Below, piece after piece: positions 12,127-20,603 of a stretch of 64,000 bases of DNA. The notes beneath the pieces were generated by a model. It worked only from the letters and a program-made list of their open reading frames with translations, did not search any database and had not been told where the DNA came from. Positions within the stretch are counted from its first letter, which is position 1, and each line of letters begins with the position of its first letter. The stretch comes from Oscillospiraceae bacterium (GTDB taxonomy: Bacteria; Bacillota; Clostridia; Oscillospirales; Acutalibacteraceae): NCBI GenBank assembly GCA_003538135.1, contig DPOR01000017.1, positions 7,606 to 71,605 of the forward strand, written 5' to 3'. The position numbers and the translations under genes were made by a program.

Positions 12127-12666
12127 TTACATCAGCTGCTCAATGACCGCCGAATAGAGGCTCTCGGGGTCGGCGAGTATCTTTTCTTTGACGCTTTGCG
12201 CCTGCTCCGTATCCGCGACATAGAGGGTCAGGGTCATAAGGTCGTTGAATATAAACTTGACATTACATCCGTTTTCAAGCGGAATTATCTCAACCGGCGT
12301 CTCCCTCATGCGGCGCTCCTGCTTTAAGAGCTCCTCCGCAGTTGCAAGCGCCTTTTCGCGCACGGCGCGGGGCAGCTCATCCTCAATGCTTGCCGCCGTC
12401 TTTCCCGCCTCGGTGAGGCTCAGCGGCTCATCGAGGCCGTCGGGGTTCTCCGGCTCGACGCTGCCGCCCTCTATAAGGCTTTCAAGCGCCTGGCTCGCCT
12501 CAAAATAATTCGCCAAACCCTCGCGCTGAATGACCTCCATCAGCTGGCGGCGTGACAGTCCCCGCTCGGTATTCTTGAGCAGGAAGGCTATCAGCACTTT
12601 TATTTCATTACGGTTGCGCAGTCCGCCCGGCTCAACGCCCGCGGAAAATGCATCGTATCCGTCCAT
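12127..12666 (-). CDS. DUF4364 family protein
   Basis: 179-residue cytosolic protein of a Clostridia-specific family of unknown function. The opening DAFSAGVEPGGLRNRNEIK is the family signature. Residues about 15-90 look like a winged helix (LIAFLLKN, SRRQLMEVIQ, ALESLIEGG), suggesting a DNA-binding or scaffold role; the C-terminal half is mixed alpha/beta. AGGAGATCAT precedes the ATG. It lies 29 bp after the HExxH gene and probably shares the promoter at 13220-13248. Confidence 0.85.
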   Translation of the reverse strand: MDGYDAFSAGVEPGGLRNRNEIKVLIAFLLKNTERGLSRRQLMEVIQREGLANYFEASQALESLIEGGSVEPENPDGLDEPLSLTEAGKTAASIEDELPRAVREKALATAEELLKQERRMRETPVEIIPLENGCNVKFIFNDLMTLTLYVADTEQAQSVKEKILADPESLYSAVIEQLM

Positions 12667-12695
12667 ATGATCTCCTGTTTTTATATGGGATTCTC

Positions 12696-13190
12696 TTACT
12701 TCTTCTTGCTGAAATCTATCGGTTCGATAGGCTTGCCGTAATACGCGGTAGTCTTGAACTCCTCGCTGATAAAGTTATCGCGGCTCCACGCTCTGCCCCA
12801 GAGATTCGCCCAGCCCTCGCAGTAGAGTTTATAATATGATACCCCTTCCTCCTTGCGCATTTTGACGAATCTGGGGGTATTGCACCAAATAAACGAGGGT
12901 ATCGCTATCACAAAAGCCCAGACGGGGCCGAGCAGCAGCGACTGGATGGTGTGGCCGTACTCGTGTATGCGGGTATCGTGCACTCTGTCCGCCGGGCGGT
13001 CGGGATTCATGAAGATGAATATTCCGAGCGACACGCCGCCGAAATTATCGTGCGGGACATATGTAATAAACGCGTTGTTGAAGCGCTCGTGCTTATACTT
13101 TTTTCTCAGCGCCAAATAGCCGATTCCGCCGACAAGATTCTGCGGCAGAGCCCAGGTGAACTGAATCAAATAGAACAAAAATTTTTTCAT
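12696..13190 (-). CDS. Membrane-associated protein with HExGH zincin-like motif
   Basis: 164 residues of unknown function. The N-terminus (KKFLFYLIQFTWALPQNLVGG) and a central segment (LLGPVWAFVIAIPSFIW) are hydrophobic and may span or dip into the membrane. Between them lies IHEYGHTIQS, matching the HExxH zinc-ligand motif, and EGWANLWG further on could supply a third ligand. I recall related short proteins in Clostridia and Bacteroidota, none with an assigned substrate. AAGGAG precedes the ATG, and a consensus promoter lies just upstream. Peptidase activity is inference only. Confidence 0.7.
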   Translation of the reverse strand: MKKFLFYLIQFTWALPQNLVGGIGYLALRKKYKHERFNNAFITYVPHDNFGGVSLGIFIFMNPDRPADRVHDTRIHEYGHTIQSLLLGPVWAFVIAIPSFIWCNTPRFVKMRKEEGVSYYKLYCEGWANLWGRAWSRDNFISEEFKTTAYYGKPIEPIDFSKKK

Positions 13191-13219
13191 CGTTATCCAC
13201 TCCTTGCAAATTTCTTTAT

Positions 13220-13248
13220 ATTATATCACACAAAACACGGTGTGTAAA
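13220..13248 (-). promoter_or_regulatory. Sigma-A promoter for the HExxH-DUF4364 pair
   Basis: TTTACA at 13243-13248 and TATAAT at 13220-13225 on the minus strand, 17-bp spacer, preceded by TGA so also extended -10. It leaves a leader of about 25 nt. Confidence 0.85.
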
Positions 13249-13340
13249 ATACTTTCTCCGATTTTAAAGCTGCGCAGGCGGTTGAAGCTTTTAGGATTGT
13301 CGGCGACAAGGTGTTGAGCCGCACAGCAGCCCTGTCAATA

Positions 13341-14942
13341 TTACCACTCGTCGTTTTCGTCGGCGAGCACGGCATAGGCGCAGCGCACTCCGTCAACGCC
13401 GGCGGACACTATTCCGCCCGCATATCCCGCGCCCTCGCCGCAGGGGTAAAGCCCGCGGATATTCGACTGATATATCTCGTCGCGCAGAATACGCACGGGA
13501 GAGGACGAGCGCGTCTCGGGAGCCGTGAACACGGCCTCGGGCATGGCGAAGCCCTTGAGCATTCTGTCCATCTTCAAAAGCGCGTCCGCGTAGGTGTCGG
13601 TCACCTTCTTCGGCAGTATCTTTCTCAGGTCGCCCATCACAACGCCCGTCGGACAGCTCGGATGAACCGCGCCCAAGCGTGTCGAGGGTCTGTCCGCAAG
13701 AAAATCGCCGACGAGCTGCGCCGGAGCGGTATAATCGCTGCCGCCCGCCAAAAATGCTGCGTGCTCTATCTTCCTCTGCATATCCATTCCCGCGAGCGGG
13801 TGGTCGCTGCCGAAATTCTCCGGCTCAATGCCGACGAGCAGCGCACTGTTCGAGTTCTCCGCGTCGCGTCCGTATTCGCTCATGCCGTTGACGACTATTC
13901 CGCCCTCCTCGCTCGCCGCGTTGACGACGGTGCCGCCCGGGCACATACAGAAAGTATAAGCTCCGCGTCCGTGCTCCGGGTGGCAGGCGAGCTTATAGTC
14001 CGCCGCGCCGAGAGCCGGATGTCCCGCGAAATCGCCGTACTGCGCGCGGTCGATGAACTCGCGCGGGTGCTCTATTCTCGCGCCCACGGAAAACGGCTTT
14101 TGCATCATCTTGACCCCGCGGGCATAGAGCGTCCTCACGGTGTCACGCGCAGAATGACCCGTGCACAGCAGCACGGTATCCGTCTCGATATCCTCGAAAT
14201 GTCCGTTCTGCTCGGTCTTTACGCCGTGGATATAGCCGTTTGCGACTATTATATCCGTCATTTTGCAGTTGAATCTTATCTCTCCGCCGAGCGAGACTAT
14301 CTCCTTACGGATATTGCGCACGACCTCGGCAAGGCGATCGGTGCCTATATGCGGCTTTGCCGACCAGCGTATCTCCTCCGGTGCGCCATGGTTTGCAAGC
14401 TCGTCTATCACAAAACGGCACAGCGGGTCTTTTATGCCCGTTGTCAGCTTGCCGTCCGAAAACGTGCCCGCGCCGCCCTCGCCGAACTGCACATTGGACT
14501 CCGTATTCAGCCTGCGCTCGTGCCAAAAGACTTGAACATCCTTCTGCCTGTCCTCAATATGCGCTCCGCGCTCTAAAATGAGCGGCTTGAAGCCCGCACG
14601 GGCAAGGGCAAGCCCCGAAAACATACCCGCTGGGCCGAAGCCGACTATGACGGGGCGCAGCTCGCTCGTGCGCTTTATTTCGGGTGGTGTAAAGCTGACT
14701 TCCTTTACAGTCTCAATGCCCGAGCCGCAGTGCCTGAGAATCGCGTTTTCGTCGCCGTCAACATCAACTTCTACGTTGTATACAAAGAAAATATTGTCTT
14801 TTTTGCGCGAATCGACCGCTTTTTTCGTCACTCTGAGAGTACGTATTCTGTTTTCGTCAAGGCGAAGAGCTTTACCCGCCGCGCGTCTGAGATCGTGCTC
14901 GTCCGCAGTCAGCGGAAGCTTTATCTGATTTATTTTAAGCAT
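13341..14942 (-). CDS. FAD-dependent dehydrogenase, COG2509 type
   Basis: 533-residue flavoprotein of the uncharacterised COG2509 group. An N-terminal ferredoxin-like domain of about 85 residues precedes the dinucleotide-binding motif VIVGFGPAGMFSGLALARAG near residues 98-117. FGEGGAGTFSDGKLTTG near residue 153 and the C-terminal CGEGAGYAGGIVSAGVDGVR are further FAD-contact signatures. CGGAG precedes the ATG. It follows the COG2081 flavoprotein by 12 bp and is probably the last gene of the feoAB operon. Substrate unknown; an electron-transfer or reductase role is inference. Confidence 0.88.
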   Translation of the reverse strand: MLKINQIKLPLTADEHDLRRAAGKALRLDENRIRTLRVTKKAVDSRKKDNIFFVYNVEVDVDGDENAILRHCGSGIETVKEVSFTPPEIKRTSELRPVIVGFGPAGMFSGLALARAGFKPLILERGAHIEDRQKDVQVFWHERRLNTESNVQFGEGGAGTFSDGKLTTGIKDPLCRFVIDELANHGAPEEIRWSAKPHIGTDRLAEVVRNIRKEIVSLGGEIRFNCKMTDIIVANGYIHGVKTEQNGHFEDIETDTVLLCTGHSARDTVRTLYARGVKMMQKPFSVGARIEHPREFIDRAQYGDFAGHPALGAADYKLACHPEHGRGAYTFCMCPGGTVVNAASEEGGIVVNGMSEYGRDAENSNSALLVGIEPENFGSDHPLAGMDMQRKIEHAAFLAGGSDYTAPAQLVGDFLADRPSTRLGAVHPSCPTGVVMGDLRKILPKKVTDTYADALLKMDRMLKGFAMPEAVFTAPETRSSSPVRILRDEIYQSNIRGLYPCGEGAGYAGGIVSAGVDGVRCAYAVLADENDEW

Positions 14943-14954
14943 AGAATTTCTCCG

Positions 14955-16151
14955 TTAAATAGATTTTGCCGCGCTCTCTCCCGCGAGCAGGCCCGAAGCC
15001 CACGCCCATTGGAGGTTGAAGCCGCCGCAGCCGCCGTCAACGTCGAGCAGCTCCCCGGCGCAGAAAAGTCCGGGCACTTTTTTCGACTCGAGCGTCTTGC
15101 CGTCGAACTCTTTTATATTTATCCCGCCGCGCGTGACCTGCGCATTTTGAAAGCCCTTCGTGCCGTCGAAGGTCATCGGGAAGTTTTTCGCAGTGCGCGC
15201 GATTTTAATAAAGGCGTTTCTGCCGAGCGAGCGTACCTCGGCTTTCGAGTCTATGCCCGCCGTCTTTAAAACCGCCGTGCCGACTGCGCGCGGAAGAATG
15301 CCTATTAGCATATCCCCGCATTTCCCACGAAGCTCAAAAAGGAAGTCCGCCGTCTCCCGCTCCCCCATCGACGGGATAAGGTCGAGCGACGCTTTGACGG
15401 GCGAAGTCTTTGCCGCTTTTGCAATGTCAGCGCTTATCTCCATGGCGGCTATGCCCGAAAGCCCGTAGTCGGTAAAAAGCAGCTCGCCGCGCGACAATCG
15501 CCCCACGGCGCTTATCACCGCATCGTGGACGCGCATTCCCTTGAGCTGCCTCAATTGCCTGTCCGGTGAGGTCAGCTGGACGAGCGACGGATAGAGCTCT
15601 GTCACCGTGTGCCCGAGCGAGGAGAGGAGCTTATACCCGCTCCCGTCCGAGCCCTGCGACGGCGAGGCACAGCCGCCCGTGCAGACGATAATCTTTCGCG
15701 CCGTATACCTGCCGTTTATCAGGAAGCCGCCGTCTGTCAGCTCTATTTTTTCGCAATTGTTCTCGCATATGCTCTGCGCTCCGAGGCGCTCGGCCTCAAA
15801 GCGCAGGCAGTCGAGCACACTCGAAGCCGCATTGCTCATCGGGTAGACCCTGCCGCAGCTGTCGCTGTAGGTCAGGAGCCCGAGGCTCTTGAAGAACTCC
15901 AGAACGCGCTCCTCGCCGTATTTTGAAAATACCGAACGGGCAAACCCGCTGTTTGTGTAGGCGTGAGAATTTGCGTTTAGATTAGTAAGATTGCACCTGC
16001 CGTTTCCCGTGGCCAATATCTTCTTGCCGACGCGGGGCAGACGTTCGAGCATGGCGACGCCGAGCCGGGGTGCGGTGCGTTTTGCGTTTATCGCCGCCGC
16101 AAGCCCCGACGCTCCCGCGCCGATTATCAATATGTCAAAATTCTCTCTCAT
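14955..16151 (-). CDS. HI0933-like NAD(P)/FAD oxidoreductase (COG2081)
   Basis: 398-residue flavoprotein. The FAD-binding motif IIGAGASGLAAAI is at residues 9-21, and the family hallmark KKILATGNGRCNLTN is near residues 43-57. The C-terminus FCAGELLDVDGGCGGFNLQWAW is equally typical. The reaction of this family (YhiN/HI0933) is not established. AAGGAAAATGAT precedes the ATG. It lies 16 bp after feoB and 12 bp before the COG2509 gene, so all four genes 13.3-18.4 kb appear to form one transcript. Confidence 0.92.
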   Translation of the reverse strand: MRENFDILIIGAGASGLAAAINAKRTAPRLGVAMLERLPRVGKKILATGNGRCNLTNLNANSHAYTNSGFARSVFSKYGEERVLEFFKSLGLLTYSDSCGRVYPMSNAASSVLDCLRFEAERLGAQSICENNCEKIELTDGGFLINGRYTARKIIVCTGGCASPSQGSDGSGYKLLSSLGHTVTELYPSLVQLTSPDRQLRQLKGMRVHDAVISAVGRLSRGELLFTDYGLSGIAAMEISADIAKAAKTSPVKASLDLIPSMGERETADFLFELRGKCGDMLIGILPRAVGTAVLKTAGIDSKAEVRSLGRNAFIKIARTAKNFPMTFDGTKGFQNAQVTRGGINIKEFDGKTLESKKVPGLFCAGELLDVDGGCGGFNLQWAWASGLLAGESAAKSI

Positions 16152-16167
16152 ATCATTTTCCTTTGCT

Positions 16168-18135
16168 TTATATCAGAAGAGCTAAACGATATATCATAAA
16201 GCTCACTGTCCACGCCGTTATGAATTCAAAAATCAGAACCTTCGCGGTGCTTTTCGTCCCGAGCTCACGCCTCAGCGCCGCCACCGCCGCAACACACGGC
16301 ATACTCAGCAGCGAAAAGCTCATAAACGCGCACGCCGCCTGCGGAGATATTATATCGCGCACGCTCTGCGCCGAGCCCATGAGTATACCGAGCGTGCTGA
16401 CCGTAGTCTCCCGCGCAACAAGTCCGCTTATAAGCGCCACGCAGCAGCGCCAATCGCCAAGTCCGAGCGGGGAAAATATAAACGAAACAGCGCCGCCTAT
16501 CCTGCCGAGCATACTGAGCCTCGCGTCGGCGGCATGATGAAAAGAAAAATCAAAATATCCGAGCGCCCAGATTATAACGCTCGCCGGAAAGAGCACCGCG
16601 CCCGCCTTTTTGAGAAATTCGCGCAGCCTGTCGCGCACATAGCGAAGCGCCGAGCTCACGCGCGGCAGACGGTATTCGGGCAGCTCAAAGATAAACGGCG
16701 GCTCGACGCCCTTGAAAACGGTTTTTTTGAGTATCAGCGAACCCGCGCAGGCGCAGGCTATGCCCAAAGAATAGACAAGTATCACGGCGAGCCAACGCAC
16801 ATTCGGGAAGAACGCCGAAATGAGCATGGCATAGACCGGCATTTTCGCGCTGCACGACATAAACGGTATCACAGCCGCGCATATCTTTTTTTCGCGCCCC
16901 GCGTGCAAGGTTCGCGTGCTCATCAGAGCGGGCACGGAGCATCCGAAGCCCATGAACAGCGGGAGAAACGACTTGCCGCCGAGCCCGAGCAGCCTCAGCG
17001 GATAATCCGCGATAAACGCGCCGCGCGCCATATACCCGCAGTCCTCGAGCAGACCGAGGAAGAAAAAGAGCAGGGCTATCTGCGGCAAAAAGGAGCACAC
17101 GGAGCCCAATCCCGCGAGTATTCCGCCGCAGACCAAGTCTTTCACCCACTCGGACGCGCCGAGCGAGCCGAGAACGCTCATAAGGGCGGTTGAAAGAGCG
17201 CCGTTTATAAACGAGTCCGCCAGCTCGCCGAGCCTTGTACCGAGCGAACCGAAGGTGAGATAAAACACAAGGAGCACTGCCGACAAAAACAGCGGAACTG
17301 CCAGAAAGCGGTTGAGCAAAATTCTGTCCGCGCGGCTCGGAAATGTCTCTTTGCTCTGCTTTTTTCGCTCCAGCGTCTTTTCGCAGACGCGGTCGGTGAA
17401 GTTATATATATGCGAAACGGTCATAAGCTCGCGGTCGCAGTCCGCCGTCTCGTTCGATGATATCAGATTTTCGACAATCTGCGCTTCCCTCCGGGGGAGC
17501 AGGTCGCAGGCTGTTATATCCCCTAGCAAAAGCCGCAGAGTCTCAAGCAATACGGGTATATTTTTCTCCTTGCAGACGGGCGATATCAGCTTTGCTATGA
17601 GCTTTGCGCTGTCGGGTAGGAAGTCGTGGCGCGGACTTTTCGCTTTGTCCTTCAATGCGCCTTCACACGCCGAGAGCAGTTCGGTTGTCCCCGTATTTTC
17701 GGCCGCGCTCACGGGAACGGCTCTTATACCGAGCAGCTCGCCGAGGCGGGTGCAGTCGAGCCTGTCGCCGCGCTTTTTCAGCACATCGGTCATATTGAGA
17801 GCCGCAACAACGGGTATCTCCAACAGCTCAAGCTGAACAGTCAGATACAAGCTGCGCTCAAGGTCGTTCGAGTTTATGACATTGATTATCAGATCGGGGC
17901 GCTCATTTATAAGAAAGCCGAGCGCCGCATCCTCCTCGTCGGAGAGCGTGCGCAGGGAATATATCCCCGGCAAATCAAAAAGCTCTGCGCCGTGCAGGCT
18001 TTTCACCGTCCCCGAGCGCTTCTCTACCGTCACGCCCGGCCAGTTGCCGACATGGCAGTCCGAGCCGGTCAGGAGATTAAACAGCGTTGTCTTGCCGCAG
18101 TTCGGGTTGCCCGCCAAAGCTATGCGTATGCTCAT
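16168..18135 (-). CDS. feoB: Ferrous iron transporter B
   Basis: Inner-membrane Fe2+ uptake protein with an N-terminal G domain, 655 residues. G motifs: GNPNCGKT (residues 9-16), PGVTVEK, DLPGIYSL, NMTD, then a GDI-like helical region. The membrane part begins near residue 235 and includes the two Gate motifs around LLFFFLGLLEDCGYMARGAF and GFGCSVPALMSTRTL. The ATG overlaps the feoA stop as ATGA (18132-18135), which fixes the start; the longer frame would run through feoA. Regulation by iron is likely, but I see no clear Fur/DtxR operator. Confidence 0.97.
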   Translation of the reverse strand: MSIRIALAGNPNCGKTTLFNLLTGSDCHVGNWPGVTVEKRSGTVKSLHGAELFDLPGIYSLRTLSDEEDAALGFLINERPDLIINVINSNDLERSLYLTVQLELLEIPVVAALNMTDVLKKRGDRLDCTRLGELLGIRAVPVSAAENTGTTELLSACEGALKDKAKSPRHDFLPDSAKLIAKLISPVCKEKNIPVLLETLRLLLGDITACDLLPRREAQIVENLISSNETADCDRELMTVSHIYNFTDRVCEKTLERKKQSKETFPSRADRILLNRFLAVPLFLSAVLLVFYLTFGSLGTRLGELADSFINGALSTALMSVLGSLGASEWVKDLVCGGILAGLGSVCSFLPQIALLFFFLGLLEDCGYMARGAFIADYPLRLLGLGGKSFLPLFMGFGCSVPALMSTRTLHAGREKKICAAVIPFMSCSAKMPVYAMLISAFFPNVRWLAVILVYSLGIACACAGSLILKKTVFKGVEPPFIFELPEYRLPRVSSALRYVRDRLREFLKKAGAVLFPASVIIWALGYFDFSFHHAADARLSMLGRIGGAVSFIFSPLGLGDWRCCVALISGLVARETTVSTLGILMGSAQSVRDIISPQAACAFMSFSLLSMPCVAAVAALRRELGTKSTAKVLIFEFITAWTVSFMIYRLALLI

Positions 18136-18365
18136 TTTCGCACCGCCAGCCTTATACTCTTCGCCTGCGAGCGCCGAAGCCCTACCGTGCAGCCGCGCAC
18201 CGTGACGGTCACGGGGTCGCCGAACGGAGACGAGACGCCCGCCGTCAGCAGAGCCCCCGGGGTAAGCCCCAAGTCGAGCAGGCGGCTGCGCCGGGCGCCG
18301 GAAACAAGAAGCTTTTCTATATACCCGCTCTCGCCGGGAGCGAGCCTGTCGGCAGTAGTTATCAT
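18132..18365 (-). CDS. feoA: Ferrous iron transport protein A
   Basis: 77-residue cytosolic SH3-like partner of FeoB. The family pattern is visible: RLAPGESGYIEKLL, then RRSRLLDLGLTPGALL, then VTVTVRGCTVGLRRSQAKSI. GGAGGCTGT precedes the ATG. It is the first gene of the feoA-feoB-COG2081-COG2509 operon and is translationally coupled to feoB by a 4-base overlap. Confidence 0.95.
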   Translation of the reverse strand: MITTADRLAPGESGYIEKLLVSGARRSRLLDLGLTPGALLTAGVSSPFGDPVTVTVRGCTVGLRRSQAKSIRLAVRK

Positions 18366-18397
18366 ACAGCCTCCGTTCTACCGCCCTTGACGGTAAA

Positions 18398-18426
18398 ATT
18401 ATATTCCCACACGCCCCGCTTGTCAA
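18398..18426 (-). promoter_or_regulatory. Sigma-A promoter for feoAB
   Basis: TTGACA at 18421-18426 and TATAAT at 18398-18403 on the minus strand, 17-bp spacer. The leader is about 30 nt. Confidence 0.87.
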
Positions 18427-18452
18427 CATCGGCGCTCGGGAGTGAATAATAA

Positions 18453-18481
18453 TTGACTTCTCGCGCCGCAAGTGGTATTAT
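18453..18481 (+). promoter_or_regulatory. Sigma-A promoter for rfbA-rfbC
   Basis: TTGACT at 18453-18458 and TATTAT at 18476-18481, 17-bp spacer, only 26 bp from the divergent feoA promoter. It implies a leader of about 135 nt before rfbA, in which I see no recognised RNA element. Confidence 0.78.
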
Positions 18482-18622
18482 TAGGCTGAGAGAAAATGAA
18501 AATGATGGGCGTTTTTTGGCATCCGTGCAATGGTTTTATTGTATCGGACAGGTTTTTTGTTTTCAAAAACGCCGCGGAAGTGACATAAAAATAAAGACAA
18601 CTTTTTCAGGGAGTGAATTTGT

Positions 18623-19570
18623 TTGAAGGGTATCATTCTCGCCGGCGGGTCCGGCACGAGGCTCTATCCTCTGACTATGGTGACGAGCAAGCAGCTGCTG
18701 CCCGTATATGACAAGCCGATGATATACTATCCGCTGTCCACGCTCATGCTCGCGGGCATACGCGAAATACTCATAATCTCCACCATAGACGATACGCCCA
18801 AGTTCGAGCGTCTGCTCGGCGACGGAAGCCAGTTCGGCTTAAAGCTCTCCTACGCCGTTCAGCCCAAGCCCGAGGGACTCGCCCAGGCGTTCATTATAGG
18901 CGAGGACTTCATAGGCGATGACAGCGTCGCCATGGTGCTCGGCGACAATCTGTTCTACGGCAACGGTCTCGGCCATCTGCTCAGAGAGGCCGCAAAGCAG
19001 CAGAACAGGGCGACCATTTTCGGCTACTACGTCGAAAATCCGCAGAGCTTCGGCGTTGTTGAATTCGACGAGGACGGTGTGCCCGTCTCGATAGTCGAAA
19101 AGCCCAAGCATCCGAAGTCCAACTACGCGGTCACGGGACTCTATTTCTATGACAACAGAGTCGTCGAATACGCAAAATCCCTCAAACCCTCCAAGCGCGG
19201 CGAGCTTGAGATAACCGACATCAACAAGATATATCTCGAAAACGGCGATCTCGATATCCGCCTTATGGGCAGAGGTTTCGCGTGGCTCGACACGGGCACG
19301 GTCGACGCGCTGCTCGATGCGGCAAACTTCATCAAGACCGTTGAACGCCTCCAGGGCATAAAGATTTCCGCGCCCGAGGAGATAGCCTACAATATGCGCT
19401 GGATAAGCAAGCGCGCTCTGCTCGAGTCGGCGGAGAAATACGGCAAATCCTCCTACGGTCAGCATCTGCTCAGCGTTGCCGAGGGCAAAATTCTCTACAC
19501 GAGCAACGACATCAGCGGCATCGGCGAGCGCCCGCGCTGGGGCACGGAAAACGAGTCGGAGAAGCATTAA
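18623..19570 (+). CDS. rfbA: Glucose-1-phosphate thymidylyltransferase (TTG start)
   Basis: First step of dTDP-L-rhamnose synthesis: glucose-1-phosphate plus dTTP gives dTDP-glucose. The nucleotidyltransferase signature GGSGTRLYPLTMVTSKQLLP is at residues 8-27, followed by VYDKPMIYYPL and LGDNLFYG. Length 315 against about 290 for most RmlA; the extra residues are a polar tail (GERPRWGTENESEKH). The TTG has AGGGAG ten bases upstream. rfbC follows after 36 bp, and rfbD is 31 kb away. Confidence 0.96.
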   Translation: MKGIILAGGSGTRLYPLTMVTSKQLLPVYDKPMIYYPLSTLMLAGIREILIISTIDDTPKFERLLGDGSQFGLKLSYAVQPKPEGLAQAFIIGEDFIGDDSVAMVLGDNLFYGNGLGHLLREAAKQQNRATIFGYYVENPQSFGVVEFDEDGVPVSIVEKPKHPKSNYAVTGLYFYDNRVVEYAKSLKPSKRGELEITDINKIYLENGDLDIRLMGRGFAWLDTGTVDALLDAANFIKTVERLQGIKISAPEEIAYNMRWISKRALLESAEKYGKSSYGQHLLSVAEGKILYTSNDISGIGERPRWGTENESEKH

Positions 19571-19606
19571 CGCCCGTAGCATTGTTATGAAAGGTCATGA
19601 TGATAT

Positions 19607-20158
19607 ATGAAAAAAATTGAAACTCCGCTCGACGGCGCGTTTATTATCGAGCCGCAGGTTTTCGGAGATGTTCGCGGCTGGTTCTATGAGAGCTACTCGA
19701 AGCAGAAGATGCACGATATCGGCATAGATGTTGAATTCGTTCAGGACAACCGCTCCTTTTCGGCTCAGCAGGGCACACTCAGAGGACTGCACTGCCAGAC
19801 CCCGCCCATGGCGCAGACGAAGCTTCTAACCTGCCTGCGAGGCAAAATTCTGGATGTCGCGGTTGACATAAGGCGCGGCTCGCCGACATATATGCAGTGG
19901 ACGGCGGTCGAGCTCAGCGGCGAAAACAAGAAGATGTTCTTCATCCCCAAGGGCTTTTTGCACGGCTTCGTGACTCTGACTCCCGATGTTGAGGTCTCCT
20001 ACAAGGTCGATGAATACTACGCCCCGAAAAACGACAGAAGCGTAAGATTCGACGACCCGGATATCGGAGTCGACTGGGGAGTTAAAGTACCGCTCCTCTC
20101 CGACAAGGATATGAACGCTCCCCTGCTCAAGGACAGCGACATTGAATTCGTCTATTAA
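19607..20158 (+). CDS. rfbC: dTDP-4-dehydrorhamnose 3,5-epimerase
   Basis: Cupin-fold epimerase, third step of dTDP-rhamnose synthesis, 183 residues as usual. DVRGWFYESYS, FVQDNRSFS, GTLRGLHCQ (catalytic His region), FIPKGFLHGFVTL and YKVDEYYAPKNDRS are all family motifs. It ends at a strong terminator, so rfbA-rfbC form a two-gene unit. The dehydratase rfbB is not in the window. Confidence 0.96.
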   Translation: MKKIETPLDGAFIIEPQVFGDVRGWFYESYSKQKMHDIGIDVEFVQDNRSFSAQQGTLRGLHCQTPPMAQTKLLTCLRGKILDVAVDIRRGSPTYMQWTAVELSGENKKMFFIPKGFLHGFVTLTPDVEVSYKVDEYYAPKNDRSVRFDDPDIGVDWGVKVPLLSDKDMNAPLLKDSDIEFVY

Positions 20159-20170
20159 AATAAAAATCAA

Positions 20171-20200
20171 AGCGGACGGGTAATTAATCCGTCCGCTTTT
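20171..20200 (+). terminator. Intrinsic terminator after rfbC
   Basis: AGCGGACGG at 20171-20179 pairs perfectly with CCGTCCGCT at 20189-20197, followed by TTT. Thirteen bases after the rfbC stop. Confidence 0.87.
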
Positions 20201-20203
20201 GCA

Positions 20204-20256
20204 TTGCACCCGACAGAGGAAAATCTGCTCAAAAGCATTTTTTCTGTCGGGTGCAA
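20204..20256. repeat. Perfect 14-bp inverted repeat in an AT-rich gap
   Basis: TTGCACCCGACAGA at 20204-20217 is the exact inverse complement of 20243-20256, with a 25-base AT-rich spacer. It lies right after the rfbC terminator. No T-run follows, so it is not a second terminator. It opens a markedly AT-rich stretch (about 20260-20600) unlike its surroundings. Confidence 0.75.
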
Positions 20257-20283
20257 CGCTTTAGTTATATAGGAGATATGAAG

Positions 20284-20442
20284 ATGTCGGTATTAAAATG
20301 TTGGAAACTTTTTCCTGTCCCCGTTTTATACGAGCGGATTATAGCACAGATTTTTATCCCTGTAAATACAGTGGGGTATGAACAGCGTTTTTCAGGGTAT
20401 GAAATATTGCTACCACAAGAAAATTTCCTATTAAATATATAA
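20284..20442 (+). CDS. Possible small protein, 52 residues
   Basis: Weak candidate. An ATG with AGGAG eight bases upstream opens a 52-codon frame (MSVLKCWKLFPVPVLYERII...). The base composition is AT-rich and the codon use differs from neighbouring genes. I recognise no domain. It may be chance, a remnant of transferred DNA, or a leader peptide; there is no promoter I can assign. Confidence 0.25.
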   Translation: MSVLKCWKLFPVPVLYERIIAQIFIPVNTVGYEQRFSGYEILLPQENFLLNI

Positions 20443-20603
20443 TATTTAAACAAAAAATCGAGAATTTTTAAAAAATAATTTACAATTCAACGAATATAAT
20501 TGCAGAAAAGAACCACTTTCAAGATTAAAAATGCTACAATATCAATGTTGACGAATATAAGAGTTTTTGCTCATTCTCAAAAATTTCGAGAGAGGTGTAA
20601 ACA

